Of a DNA stretch of 64,000 nucleotides, positions 33,303-46,105 are shown piece after piece. The stretch's first letter is position 1. The number at the start of each line of letters is the position of its first letter. A program made the translations under genes and the position numbers. The stretch comes from Gonocerus acuteangulatus (Eukaryota > Arthropoda > Insecta > Hemiptera > Coreidae), in NCBI GenBank assembly GCA_946811695.1, contig OX328124.1, forward strand, positions 25,064,126 to 25,128,125, read 5' to 3'. The notes beneath the pieces are model-generated. The model was not told the DNA's origin and made no database searches. It was given only the letters and a program-made list of their open reading frames with translations.

Positions 33303-34502
33303 TCTACTATATATTTGTCAAATACCACTCGCTGGCCTATCATCGCCCAGCCCAAACCACTTGACAGAAAATTTTGAAATTTTGCATGGACACGCCCTTT
33401 AGAATGTAAACACTCCCTAAGAAAGGTTTTTTGATATTTAAATGTTTAAGTATTTTTAGAGAAGTTTGAATTTTTAGTTGGTTTTAACGAGAGCATGCAC
33501 GCCTAGGCAGCATGCGTTGCTTGGACGATATCAGGCCAACTGTTGCCGTACTGTTTCTATTTCATAATATTACATACTAGAAAAATTTCCGTGATTCGTC
33601 ACGGCAGATAAGTAGTTATTTTATTGCGTTTGTAGCGGCGCCCCCTAACTTCTCAGTTTTATTTGGTGGCAAAACTGGAGTTGCTACAGCTAGGCTTGTG
33701 TACAACACTGCAGCCGGATCTGACGCCATTTAAGTCAGTCTGTGTCTAGCCTCTGTCTGGGTACCTGACACGCTCCGTTCCCAGGCAGTGACCACGTGCA
33801 TACGACTCCGTTGCCCTATGGACCTTGTGCCTGTTATGTTAGCCTCACGCACCAACGGCTAAACGTTAAATAATGTATCATCAAAACTAACGTTACTTAA
33901 TGATTTTGTGCAGTTTATTATAGCACAGTTCCAGTAATACTATAAGTGATTCATCAATTGATAAGTAATCACCGTACAATGTTTCTTGACACCGGGGCGC
34001 TCCGGATCAATGTCAAGACACAGATAACCTAGAGATAACCCGTTACCTATAAGTTACCATTAACAGGAGTTTAACCAGTACAGGTTAAAATCCCTTGTCA
34101 ATAAGAAATGGACGTTAATATTTACATTTCCAAGATGTCATTAGGAAACACCCATTATATTTGCGAGCATTACCAAGAAGTGTTCTGACTGGGGATGCTG
34201 ACGGGTGAGAAGTCTGTGCAATGGTTCGGGATATTATTACTTCGGTTGGACCATCACCAGGTATAGCCTAAACTCTATGAAGGACAAAATCAAAGTTTAT
34301 TTCTCGTAATTCAAGGTCTGCCATCATAGTTGAAATGAAGCTTAAATAGAAATAATATTATGAAATAGATACAGTACGGTAACAGCTGACGTTCTAAAAG
34401 GATTGTCCATGGAAAATTTCAAACTTTTCTGTCAAGAGGTTTGAGCTGTGTGATGATAGGCCAGCGAGTGAGTGAGTGACAAATACATATATAGTAGATT
34501 TG
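33303..34502. mobile_element. 1.2-kb TIR element
   Basis: The left end (CACTCGCTGGCCTATCATCG, AACCACTTGACAGAAAATTT, GCATGGAC) is mirrored at 34405-34502 (GATAGGCCAGCGAGTG and TCTGTCAAGAGG). The TIRs are about 95 bp and well conserved; the interior shows no transposase. Tandem 118-bp repeats follow at once and include the element's right edge. Confidence 0.7.
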
Positions 34503-34837
34503 TGGTGATGACTTTCAAAATGGGTTAAATCCACTTTTAACCCATTTTAAAGCAGTAAGTTTCAAGCATCTATTCGAAAGCTTATTAAATGTCCTGCAAA
34601 TACATATATAGTAGATTTGTGGTGATGACTTTCAAAATGGGTTAAATCCACTTTTTAACCCATTTTAAAGCAGTAAGTTTCAAGCATCTATTCGAAAGCT
34701 TATTAAATGTCCTGCAAATACATATATAGTAGATTTGTGGTGATGACTTTCAAAATGGGTTAAATCCACTTTTTAACCCATTTTAAAGCAGTAAGTTTCA
34801 AGCATCTATTCGAAACCTTATTAAATGTCCTGCAAAT
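34481..34837. repeat. Three tandem copies of a 117-118-bp unit
   Basis: Units start at 34481, 34598 and 34716 with AAATACATATATAGTAG and carry GGGTTAAATCCACTTTTAACCC, a self-complementary core. They are nearly identical. Confidence 0.92.
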
Positions 34838-34969
34838 ACGGCTCTTATGCGATTTTTTAAATTGCGATCTCATTCGGGGAAATCGATTCTTAAATGGAGC
34901 AATTTCTGCTTAGGATACTGTCATTTGCCTGTTGTGGGGCCTGATATCTTACTTCAATTTGAGGTTTCA

Positions 34970-35150
34970 TTTTAAATTTTAACATGCCGCAATAGTATTT
35001 CTAAATTGACAGAACTCAGCTGAACATTTGTCATTCGTGCCTATGTAGGGGGAATAGCATTGAGACAGGAAGGGTGACACAAATGTCCTCTGACAGACAA
35101 GCTCAGAAGCTATGTAGATACAGTTTTGGTGGTTGATAAAGAGATATTTA
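34970..35150. repeat. Dispersed repeat shared with 47690-47850
   Basis: Both copies share AGTATTTCTAAA, GTGACACAA, CCTCTGA and ACAGTTTTG in the same order and strand. Confidence 0.55.
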
Positions 35151-35224
35151 TGTCTTTTACTGTCATAACCGAAACCGATTTTTGAGTTGTATGACTTTAG
35201 AAATACTAGTACGATGTGTTTACA

Positions 35225-35385
35225 GGGCCCCCCGTGGGCTAGTGGCTAACGCCTTGGAATCTCGTGCAGGAGATGGGAGTTCGAGTCCCACCTGCAGCAG
35301 GAAATTTCTCATCTCACGCCTCGTTAAGAAAATTCCCACATTGGATGTCGGCGCTAATTGCCCAGACACCGGTGTGCCTATTATG
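35225..35385 (+). mobile_element. tRNA-derived SINE S1, diverged copy
   Basis: CCCGTGGGCTAGTGGCTAACG and GAGTTCGAGTCCC as A/B-box-like blocks, then GGATGTCGGCGCTAATTGCC. No long A-tail. More diverged than the other copies. Confidence 0.75.
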
Positions 35386-37350
35386 CACGTTTTTGCTGAA
35401 TGGTTCAAAAAAATTATTATTTGAAGTCTAAAAGTAACAGAATTAGTGTTCCTTGAAAATAATGGAATGAATTATTGGACCTTTTAGGCCTCAAGTGGCT
35501 AATCCTGGCCTTTGCGAGGTTGACGGAAAGAGAGCTAAGCCCCACTTAACGAGGAGGCCAGGTCTGTGGGCACTCCCTGTAATTAATAGCCGGGAGAAGC
35601 ATCTGCGCCAGATCCGGCACATTAAAATTCAATTAGGCAGATTTAGGCTGTGGGGTGAGGGGAGAGAAGGATGGGGTGGGTTGGAGGTTTGGGTGATGAA
35701 GTGCACTTGCTCCCGACACCCCGTTGCAGTCTGCGCGATTAATAGTCCTTCTGGATCTGCTTTTGACTTCCACGAGCTAGCGGTCTCCGCAATATTTCAT
35801 TCCCTTTTTCTGACCTGTCAGTGGTGGTTGGGTATCCGCCCTGTTTTTCTATCCTGAGGGAAAAAACCGTTTTCATAGGGAAAACTCACCAGCAGGCCTT
35901 CGGACAGTGAAAAACGTTCAGGAATTCCCTAAATGCCAGAAATTTCAGTCGTTCTACTCACATAAATTAGTTTTTCATTTTCCTAATAGTACGACTCTCA
36001 GAACTTTGCGAACTTCGCGCTATAATGCTTTTCCCTCGCGTACTTAGAAATAACTTGTAATAGAACACTTTCTCTACCGCTGACTGCTACAGCAGTCGAG
36101 AGCGACTGGGTCCTGCGTACCGTTGACTTGTGTACAAGTCGGTGGAAAGGAGGGACCCACTTACCATTGACTTTTCCAGCAGTCGAGACCTTCTCATATC
36201 TCTCGCGTTCTTTCTCTTCTTATTTCTCGATTTTTGAGCTATCTAGCGTTACCGTAGGGTACTTCTAGTATTGCTTCCTATTTCTAGAGGGTATTTGAAT
36301 AACGTTTTTACCGTGTGGGCCGTCTTAGCGCGGTTCCGTACATCTAGAAGAAATGGGATAGATTAGGCACCACAAATCACAGGAAACTGACAATAGCCAA
36401 CTTCAGAGCGGATAATTCTTAATTCTCATTCTTGAGGAAGTCTATATAAGTCAATACAATTATGTACTGAAAACGTACTCACTCTTCGACTACTGCTCAG
36501 AAGGCTCTATACCAAACAACCAAAAATTCGTTGTCATTTTAAGTGTCTTGTTTTACTAGCAAATTAATTTTACTGTTAAAACCGGCTGTAAATATGTACT
36601 CTATGGCGAATAAAATTCCATTCTCTCGTGGGTTATATCATTGCTATAAAATAAGAAATAATGATAACTTCAGTTATAACAGTATGAGGAAGGTTATATA
36701 GATACGCGAATTAAAAACAAACGTATGTATATGCCATCATGATTAGCCACAGCCACTCCAAACTTATTACCAATACCTTTCACATTTTCTTGTCTTATTG
36801 GCGAGGGGTGAGATACTTATTGGACGTAGTTAGTAAAGTCAAGGCGATATGATGGAGAGTGGCAAACATATCCCGTACAGGGGACCCGAGGGTGCGAGTA
36901 TTCTGTAAAGGAGAGATCATAACCGAGCGCCTTCCTCGGTAGGGAAAGGGTTAATGATCAAGTTACAATAGAAAATGTTAAATGAATGACATGTAGAAGA
37001 AGACCATTGGTCGTCCGTGATAACGATATACTTATACGGAAAGTATTAATGCAACATTTAAGAAATAATAAAAACCGCAAAGCCATCAATAAGCCCATGG
37101 ACTTTACAAATTCCAGATATTGTCATGCCGTTAGGAGCGCTTAAAAAAAGTGATACGTCCCCGCAAATCTACAGAACAACCTTCCTGGATTCAATTCTAG
37201 AAGCCAACATCAAATATACACAGAGGACTCTAAGGATGAAAAATAAATAGGTTTTGGACTTCTCATGCCTGATGGAACCGGTATAAGCACTCCGTTATCA
37301 GCATACACTAGGGTATTCGAGATGCTCGATTAGGTGTTGAAATTTTGACG
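35386..37350. other. Intronic stretch, no supported gene
   Basis: The 120-codon frame at 35495-35857 has no recognisable domain and lies in a GC-richer patch. GCAGTCGAGA-type words repeat at 36100 and 36180. TCTTAGCGCGGTTCCGTAC at 36325 matches the terminal block near 13530. Origin unknown. Confidence 0.4.

Positions 37351-37352
<2 letters not shown>

Positions 37353-37403
<51 letters not shown>
37353..37403. repeat. (TA)n array
   Basis: TA repeats ending at the TC of the Helitron-like element. Confidence 0.95.
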
Positions 37404-37410
<7 letters not shown>

Positions 37411-37830
37411 TCTGTTTGTTCCTTATAAAAATCCACACCGTTTGACCGATTTTGACCAAATTTGGCACATAGGTAGATCTTGATCCGAGGAGTCTCGCAG
37501 GCTAAAACAAAAAGGTGCACCAGCTGTCTGTCTGTATGTTTGTTCCTTACACAAATCCACGCCGTTTGACCGATTTTTACCAAACTTGGCACACAGGTAG
37601 GTCTTGATCCGGGAAGTCTTGTAGGCCAGGTCAAAAACGTCTACCAGCTCTCTGCCTTTATGTTTGTTCCTTATACAAATCTACTCCGTTCGACCGATGT
37701 TCATCAAACTTGGCACACAGGTTGGACTTGTTACGGGGAGTGTCATAGGCTAATTCAAAAACTTCTACCAGCTGTCTCTCTGTATGTTTGCTCCTTATAC
37801 AAATCATCATGGCTCGCCGGGTAACAGATA

Positions 37831-37831
<1 letters not shown>
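37404..37831 (+). mobile_element. Helitron-like element with tandem modules, copy 2
   Basis: It starts TCACGTGTCTGTTTG after A and ends CGCCGGGTAACAGATAG before T, so CTAG has mutated to ATAG. About three modules of roughly 118 bp carry TATACAAATC, GACCGATTTTNACCAAAC and TTGGCACACAGGTNGG. The minus-strand ORFs over it are repeat shadows. Confidence 0.7.

Positions 37832-37876
<45 letters not shown>
37832..37876. repeat. (TA)n array
   Basis: TA repeats on the right side of the Helitron-like element. Confidence 0.95.
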
Positions 37877-37878
<2 letters not shown>

Positions 37879-38352
37879 CAATTATTTCTATTCTGAGCTT
37901 TCCAGATGTCACTAGGAATTATTGCGGAAACACGTTAAGATGAAGCAGTTCCTGTGAGTCGGACTTTTTTTGAAGAATGTTTAGTTCTACACACGAAGGA
38001 AACACGCCAAAATCTCCATACTTTTCTACATGGCCCATTCTCCTGTGCGCAGAGCGGTAGCTAGATTGCTGTCAGAACGGATCAGACCACGGTTGAAGTG
38101 CTCTGCACCGCTGTGTTGCTTCTACGGATTACCCACTCCTGCTGAGTACAGCTCCCCCTTGCTAATCCTTAAATGCATGCCACTCCTGCACTTAGCCATT
38201 GCATCCGATTAAACTGCCCCTATTTACTACATTAACACATTTAACAAAACATAAAAGCTACAATGAACAACAAATAATAATTAAAACGGCGGGTTTATGG
38301 CATGTTTTTTTAGTTTGTGTTGAGCTAAAACTGTTAATAATAAATAATTCAA

Positions 38353-38515
38353 GGGGTCTCCCGTGGTCTAATGGCTAGCGCCTTTGATTCATAAGCGGGA
38401 GATGGTGGGTTCAATTCCCAATCTCCGGCAGGAATTTTATCATCCCACGGCTCGCTGGTAAAATTCCTCGCTGCACCATGGATGTCGGCGCTAATGACCT
38501 AGTTGTAGGTGCGCC

Positions 38516-38573
<58 letters not shown>
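38353..38573 (+). mobile_element. tRNA-derived SINE S1 with A-tail of about 55
   Basis: The same tRNA-like head and body as 9261-9454. AATTCAA flanks it on both sides as a likely target duplication. The tail length suggests a young copy, although homopolymer lengths may be unreliable. Confidence 0.9.
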
Positions 38574-38575
<2 letters not shown>

Positions 38576-39240
38576 CAATTCAAAATTAAAAAAATAATAA
38601 TAAGCCTATCTGCAAGATCATAGCGCGTTTTCACATCAGGCTTACATCTTGGGTGATTTGAAAAGAAATAAAAAAAAGTCCGACTCGCAGGAACTGCGTC
38701 ATCTTAGCGCGGTTCCATTCATATCCCTAGTGTTATTTTGTAGACTTAGAATAGAAACAGTTATTAATTTGTTTGCATCATTCCTAATGTAAACAAATAT
38801 GAAAAAAAAAAAAACATGATTTTCGGCTAGGGATGAAACTATCCTAAGCAGAAATTACTCTTTCTGCCGTCCCAAGTTTCGGTCTACGAAGACTCTTCTA
38901 CGAATATATTTCTAATTTACTTAACTTGCAGTGCTAACATATCCATTTTACTTTTAAATGCAATTAAACAAAATAAAATTGTACATGAAAATGAGAAAGT
39001 AGTGTTATTTTTTATTGAACTAAGGCCACATTCAACCACAAAATATAATTATATTTCTAGTATAGCATTTGGCTGCATGACTTCCTACAGGTAAAGGTAA
39101 CTGTCAGCTGTCCTAGAATGCTTGATGAGAACAATGAATCTTGATTTATGAAGTGCAATAAAAGCCTACCTGAACCGGCAGACTACCTCGACCCGGACTG
39201 ACCCTACACGGCGAATATTTACGTTTTCAGTTCTGTTACA
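38574..39240. other. Intronic stretch, no gene
   Basis: It contains the reversed terminal block GTCCGACTCGCAGGAACTGC (38678-38697) and GCGCGGTTCC. Nothing else was recognised. Confidence 0.45.
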
Positions 39241-41047
39241 GGTTCAAAGAATTTGTATTTATTCCCCTGTTTTATTGAGAAATACATCCTCCTCCTAGAA
39301 GCAATAACGAAATAACAAGAAATAAAAACAGACAAAAAGAACCGTATAAATAAACGAAATCAATTATCGTTTATCAAACTTCTAAGTTATATGTACTTAT
39401 TTCTCCGTTTGACATCGCCTAATCAAAACTTTCTTCAGAACCTGTTTTCTAGAGCATTTAGTAAGCTTTCGAATGGTAACCATCCGTTTACCAAGATTCT
39501 CAACCGTTTTCGAGATATTAAGGAAAGTATATGACGTTTCCAAAGCTTTTCATCTCTATTAATAAATTATTTTAATTTAACCCTTCCTTAACTCCAAACG
39601 TAAGTAAATTTTCAGCATACTAGTTTTGATGAAATTAGAACATGCAGAAAATGTTTCAACTGAATCCCATAATTCGAAGTACCAAAATCAAAGACAAAAA
39701 AAACGTTCGAATAAACAAAATCAATTACTTCAAAGTTTAAGCACTTATTTATCCGATTGACATCGCTTATTCAAAACTTTCTTTAGAACCTTTTTTGTAG
39801 ACCATTTAGTACGCTTTCGAATGGTAACATTTCGCTTCCCAAGATTGTCAACGGTTTTCGAGATACTAACGAAAGTATAAAAGGTTACCAAAACTTTTCT
39901 TGTCTGTTAATAAAATATTTTATTCTAACCCTTCCTTTACTCCAAACGTAACCAAAATTTCAACATATTAGTGATGATAAAATTCGAACTTGCAGAAAAT
40001 GTTTCAACTGAATCCCATTATTCTAAGTACCAAAATCAAAGACAAAAAGAACAGTTGGAATAAGCGAAATCAATTACTTAAAAGTTTTAAGCACTTATTT
40101 CTCCGATTGACATCGCTTATTCAAAACTTTCTTTAGAACCTTTCTTGTAGACCATTTAGTAAGCTTTCGAATGGTAACCTTTCGCTTCCCAAGATTTTCA
40201 ACCGTTTTCGAGATATTAAGAAATTATACGAAGTTCCCAAAACTTTTTATTATTTCTGACAACAGAAAATTGGTCTCATTTTACCTATCCTGTTTTACAC
40301 ACATATACATTTTCCTTACAAATACAACATAAGAAATTACAAAAATAAAAAGCAATAAAAAACCAAGGGAAAGAGACAAAAATTACAAAAAGAACGACAA
40401 AAACCCGTTCATAAGAACAAAACAGACGTATTTGAAGTTTTAAGCACTCATTTCTCCGATTGACATAACCTAATCAAAAATAGTTTTAGAATCATTTTTG
40501 TAGAGAATTTAGAAAGCTTTCAAATAGTTTCAATCCACTTACCACGATTTCCCAACCGTGTTCGAGATATTAATGAAAGTATACGACATTTCCAAAACTT
40601 TTCATGTCTGTTCATAAAATATTTTATTCTAACCCTTCCTTAACTCCAAACGTAACATAACTTTCAACATATTAGTTTTAATGAAAGTAGAACATGCAGA
40701 TAATGTTTCAACTGAATCCCGTTATTCTAAGTACCCAAACCAAAAACGGTATTCAAAAACTATTTTTCCAATTTTCTCGACAACGGTTAAAGCTATCGCC
40801 TTGAAAATGGTTTCATTCGTTTTTCTAGCCCAAGAAGCCCATAAAACGAGTACTTTCAAGCTTATGAACTCAAAAACGTAAGCGTTACGATTTTTTCTGC
40901 GCGAATTTCGCCCCAAACGCCATCTTCCAGTGGGCGGATTTTGCTGGTTAACGAACTTGACCTTTTAAATTGGACGACGGATTTTTGTACCAAATTTCAT
41001 CAAAATCGGACCATTCGTCTTCTATTTAGAGAGCGAACAGACAAATA

Positions 41048-41129
<82 letters not shown>

Positions 41130-41290
41130 TATACATATATATATATATACAAATTTGAACCACCGTTATTTTCGGTTTCTAGGGGTTCTGAAACGCAAAA
41201 TTTTCTAGTCGGCACTTCCGGATTGTTTCATTGTATCAACCTTATAAGCGGGGTTCCTCCCTATGGGGGAGGGAGGAACCGCGCTAATAA
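39241..41290 (-). mobile_element. (TA)n-centred element type 1, copy 4, four modules
   Basis: The longest type 1 copy, reversed. At the right, the hairpin arm (GGTTCCTCCCTATGGGGGAG...GGAGGAACCGCG), (TA)n at 41045-41148, then GCGGATTTTGCTGGTTAACG. To the left are four tandem modules with GACAT at about 39411, 39758, 40109 and 40462 (period 347-353). Noncoding; the ORFs at 40681-41215 are shadows. Confidence 0.8.
41045..41148. repeat. (TA)n array with interruptions
   Basis: TA repeats internal to the type 1 copy, with the same AAATAAATATATACA interruption as 16373-16515. Confidence 0.95.
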
Positions 41291-42000
41291 AATAGAAAAT
41301 CTTGATATTTATTTACACTGAGGTTGCATACGAGATAGAAGTTATGAAGTGTCTTCAAACTTCATTTCAATCCGTGATGCCAAAATACATTAAATTAATG
41401 TATATACACATTGAATGACTCAATATATGAAGGCTGGAACATCACCGTTATCTTATGAAATTAAAGAATGTGTTCAGAATGGCTCCTTCACATTTATTGG
41501 TTTTGACTTAAAAATCACAAGAAATTAGATTCAAATAGATTTTTTTTTTCTAAAACAACGACCTACCATTTTAAAGCTTATTAAATAGTGCAACTATTCA
41601 GGCGGAGGCAAACCTGTAAGTCAACAAATAGTTAATTATGAATTGAAAAATTTAAGAAAATACTAATAACAAAAGTTCACTTCTGGATTTTAGTATAGCT
41701 CTTAATTTACATGAAAATGTTTTAATGATGGGTGTTTCTTATTGACAATTTAATTTAGATTCTAAAAATGTGGTCGTTATTTACAATAAATTAACCAACA
41801 ATCCCGAAAAAACAGTTTTTAATACAGAAAAACCAATAGTTTTGAATAGCCAAATTTTGAGTAGCTCTGCTACATGTTACGATAGGACAATCAATTTTGC
41901 GTCAGTGAACTACATATGTCGTGCAGAATGAACCCCTAAAGTTATGACATCTGCATGTAGAACACCCTGTATATATCTGTGTGTGTGTTTTAACATGTTA
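41291..42000. other. Intronic stretch ending in a mariner-like terminus
   Basis: No gene. AACACCCTGTATATAT at 41959 looks like the right end of a TA-targeted element whose left end I could not place. Confidence 0.4.
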
Positions 42001-43318
42001 GCAGCAACAATTTTCTTATTTCGTCACGAAACTTGGTATATAGCTTTTTCATAACAAACCCACAGGGCGAGTTCGTTTACCCGAAAAATTGGTCTATCTG
42101 TTGGAGGGGGGGGGGGTACTCTGGACAAAAATTATTATTATTTCTTTTAGTTTTTTATTTTTAACAATATTACCTTCTTTTGGAAATAAAATACTACCAA
42201 TAAGTGATTCCATACAATTCACCCCGGCGCACTGTGGGCCAAACGACATTTCGTGTTTCAAAAAGGCCGTCACGCAGGAGCTGCATAACTAAGCACTTTC
42301 CTCAGAATTTGGGTAGTGTAGACTGCTTTCCAGAACAATTTGCTTAAAATATCCTACATAAATAAAATAAAAACATGAATAAATTTGTAATGAGTAACTG
42401 ATCAATTATTAATTTGCTTCCAGAGTTATGTTTACACATGGTACCTACTACACTACGTAATAAATACAAAAAAACTCATATTATCGTATTTTGATCTAAC
42501 GCCGGAACAGGATACAGTCACTCTAGTGGTAGAAAGCGCTCCTTGCGGCGGCTTTGTGAACCTACGTTTGGCGGGCTTTTCTATTGAAATATATTACAAA
42601 TTAAACCCCCGCTTTCCGATTGACCGATTCAGCTCATTTTTACAACACTTCTTTCTCATGAGTTACCCACGACGTATACCGCGTTTCGTTACAATACAGC
42701 AGAAATTACGACCGGTATGAGTATATTAGGAATTTGGGTCCGGAGTAAACCCCCCCCCTTCTAATAAACCGATTTAGTTTATTTTTACAACACATATTTA
42801 ACTGTAGATTACCACTACGAATACCGAGTTTCGTCGAAATATACCAAAAATCACGGCTGGTAGTGGCGAATTGGTATTGTGGGTCCGGAGTAAACCCCCC
42901 CTCCTAATGAACCGATTTAGTTTATTTTTACAACACATATTCACCTGTGGATTACCACTACGAATACCGAGTTTCGTCGAAATATACCAAAAATCACGGC
43001 TGGTAGTGGCGAATTGGTATTGTGGGTCCGGAGTAAACCCCCCCCTTCTAATGAACCGATTTAGTTCATTTTTATATCTCACTTTTCTGTCTATATTACC
43101 ACTACGAATACCAAGTTTCGTTGAAATATAACAAATATTACGGCTGACATAGTCAAATTAGTGTTTTGGGTTCGGGGTAAACCCCCCCTTCCGGTGGACC
43201 GACTTTGGTGGTTAACGAACTCGTTTAATCGTTTGCTAATTGAATGCTATGTACCAAGTTTCGTGACGAAAAAACAAAAACTCTGGCCGCTATCGTGTTA
43301 ACAGACACACGCATATAT
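42001..43318 (-). mobile_element. Type 2 element, reverse copy, four modules
   Basis: From 43310 leftwards on the minus strand: GTTAACACGATAGCGGCC, AACTTGGTACATAGC, then modules with ACCGATTTAGTTTATTTTTACA and C-runs (poly-G on the minus strand) before GGAGTAAACC. The distal block reaches GCCGTCACGCAGGAGCTGC (42266-42284). 42001-42120 is a plus-strand start of another copy. The ORFs are shadows. Confidence 0.75.
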
Positions 43319-43319
43319 A

Positions 43320-45048
43320 CAGGGTGTCCCGTAAATGTCTAGTCATATTGTGAGGGGTGATAGAGGACCCTTAGGGGAATAACAAATGTTCTATGACGAT
43401 TTCCCGAATTCTCGCCCATAAGGGAGAAAACGTCGTTTTATTGTTTTTTCGAGACAAACGTACTTTTTAGAAGAATAATCGTTGTAGCTCCGTCCCAGGT
43501 GGTACTACTAAAAAGGGTGTGAAACTAATCGAAAGCTGAGTAAATTTACTATAAGACTAGTTGAGAGTAAACGTAAAAATGAATGAATGTAAGTATGTAT
43601 ATCTTACCAAAAGAAGGCAATTCTAAATTTCCTGACATTTTATTGATATTTCTTTCCAGCGTTACTCCTCAATAAGCAAGATCTGAGATTTCCGGGTTTC
43701 AGAAAAACTTCCTCATTTAACCAGCTTTCCATTCATGTTTCACAACCCTGTGTTATTGAAGTATTTGAACGATTTAAGAACAAAAGTTTTTAAAAAAAAA
43801 CATGGATCTGTGAAAAGAAAATTATATTTTTTTCTTCAATTTATTTAAAAAGCATAAGGGAAATATTTTTTTTATAAATGTTTACATAAATATTAAGTAA
43901 ATATTTACTTAAAAGAATAAAAAAAAATTACTTCCACGGATATAAAAAAAATTTTAAAACAGTAAATAAATAAAATAAACATTTATTTTGAATTTATTAA
44001 TTCGGGTAACTAATACTGGGTCCAGGAGGCGGCCATTAAGGAACCCCAACCATACATTAATCTCAAAAATTACTATTTTTACCTATATCACGAATTTGAA
44101 CACATTTTTACAGGACTATGTACATATTATTTATGAGGGATAGAATTTTTAATTACCACAACAAAAACGCATGGGCTCACGAGAATCCCAGTGAGTTTCA
44201 CAAGCGTAGCCATCAGTATTAATTTAAGGTAAAGCATTTGTTTTCTAAATATAAGTACCTGTAAAAATGTGTTCAAATGCGTGATCCGGGTAAAAATAAT
44301 ATTTTTTGAGGTTAACGTATGGTTGGGGTTCCTTAATGGCCGCCTCCTGGACCCAGTATTAGTTACCTGAATTAACAAATTCAAAATAAATGTGTATTTT
44401 ATTTATTTACTGTTTTAGGATTTTTTTTTATATTCGTGGAAGTAATTTTTTTTATTGTTTTAAGTAAATATTTACTTAATATTTATGTAAACATTTATAA
44501 AAATAAATATTTCCCTTCAGCTTTTTGAATAAACTGAAGAAAAAAATATAACTTTCTTTTCACAGATCCATGTTTTTTTTTAAACTTTTGTACTTAAACC
44601 GTTCAAATACTTCAATAACACAGGGTTGTGATACATGAATGGAAAGCTGGTTAAATGAGGAAGTTTTTCTGAAACCCGGAAATCTCAGATCCTGCCCATT
44701 GAGGAGTAACACTGGAATGAAATATCAATAAAATGTCAGGATATTTAGAATTGCCTTCTTTTGGTAAGATATACATACTTACATTCATTCATTTTTACGT
44801 TTACTCCCAACTAGTCTTATAGTAAATTTACTCAGCTTTCGATTGGTTTCACTTCGTTTCTGGTAGAACCACCTGGGACGGAGCTACAACGACTATTCGT
44901 CTAAAAACCACGTTTGTCTCGATAAAACAATAAAACGACGTTTTCTCCCTTATGGCCAAGAATTCGGAAAATCGTCATAGAACATTTTTTGTTCCTCTAA
45001 GGGCCCTCTATCACCTCTCACAATATGACTAGACATTTACGGGACACC

Positions 45049-45051
<3 letters not shown>
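43320..45051. mobile_element. 1.73-kb fold-back element with arms of about 790 bp
   Basis: The left end CAGGGTGTCCCGTAAATGTC is mirrored exactly at 45032-45051, with TA on both sides. The arms (43320-44113 and 44258-45051) match along their length, for example GAGGCGGCCATTAAGGAACC at 44027 against its complement at 44326. The loop is about 145 bp. No ORF of note. The terminal type and TA target suggest a Tc1/mariner-mobilised fold-back. Confidence 0.88.

Positions 45052-45120
<69 letters not shown>
45052..45120. repeat. (TA)n array
   Basis: TA repeats directly after the fold-back element. Confidence 0.95.
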
Positions 45121-45121
<1 letters not shown>

Positions 45122-45381
45122 TAAGGACTAAAAGATTTTCATATCTGGTATTATTCGGAAAATGTAGAATTAAGACTCATAATACTTCGGCTTCAATGGA
45201 AAGAAGTGAATTCCGAAAGTTCAAAAGTTGTTTTCTTCGACTAAGATGGTCGTATCGAAATTAATTCATGACTCGATTTTGTGACAACGTTGTAGGCTAG
45301 CGATTGGTGATCTTTCACTGCCAGGTCTTGCAATAGTTCTGGAGATATTTAAAAATACATAAGAAACTGTTTGCCCTTTCT

Positions 45382-45571
45382 AGTAGTACCACCTGGGACG
45401 GAGCTACAACGATTATGTTTCTAAAAACCACGTTTGTCTCGATAAAACAATAAAACGACGTTTTCTCCCTAATGGGCGAGAATTCAGGAAATAGTCATAG
45501 AACATTTTTTGTTCCCCTAAGAGTCCTCTATCACCCCTCTCAATATGACTAGACATTTACGGGACACCCTG
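45382..45571. mobile_element. Solo right end of the fold-back family
   Basis: The terminal 190 bp match 44862-45051 closely (CACCTGGGACGGAGCTACAA, GACATTTACGGGACACCCTG), followed by TA. The rest of the element is missing. Confidence 0.8.

Positions 45572-45572
<1 letters not shown>

Positions 45573-45631
<59 letters not shown>
45573..45631. repeat. (TA)n array
   Basis: TA repeats between the solo fold-back end and a reversed type 2 left arm. Confidence 0.95.
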
Positions 45632-45635
<4 letters not shown>

Positions 45636-45755
45636 TTTAACGGGGGTCATTTTCGGTGTCTACTAGGTAGGATCGATAAAGATTTGAAGACAATTTTCAA
45701 AAATTCCGTCATGAGTCCAACCTCAATAGCTACTTTCCTTCGGAGGAAAGTGCTA
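45632..45755 (-). mobile_element. Type 2 left arm, reverse
   Basis: Reads AAATTTTAACGGGGGTCATTT through TGAGTCCAACCTC to the hairpin CTTTCCTTCGGAGGAAAG. Confidence 0.75.
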
Positions 45756-45874
45756 AAAGGCTACAGGCTCTAAATCTTAACCAATTTCAATGCACGTTTT
45801 TTTAATAAAAGCTCATAAAATGTACAACAACCCTGTCTGGCTAGGTTTTTGTTTTTGTTTATTAATAAATTACA

Positions 45875-46046
45875 GGGGTCTCCCGTAGTCTAGTGGCTAG
45901 CGCGCTGGATTCATAAGCGGGAGATGCTGGGTTCGATTCCCACCTCCGGCAGGAATTTTCTCATCTCAAGGCTCGCTGGGAAAATTCCTCGCTGCACCCT
46001 GGATGTCGGCGCTAATGACCTAGAAGTAGATGCGCCGTAAAAAAAG

Positions 46047-46084
<38 letters not shown>
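45875..46084 (+). mobile_element. tRNA-derived SINE S1 with long A-tail
   Basis: GGTCTCCCGTAGTCTAGTGG head, GGGTTCGATTCCC B-box, GGATGTCGGCGCTAATGACC body. TAATAAATTAC is duplicated on both sides. Confidence 0.9.
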
Positions 46085-46086
<2 letters not shown>

Positions 46087-46105
46087 ATAAATTACGTGTA
46101 AATAA

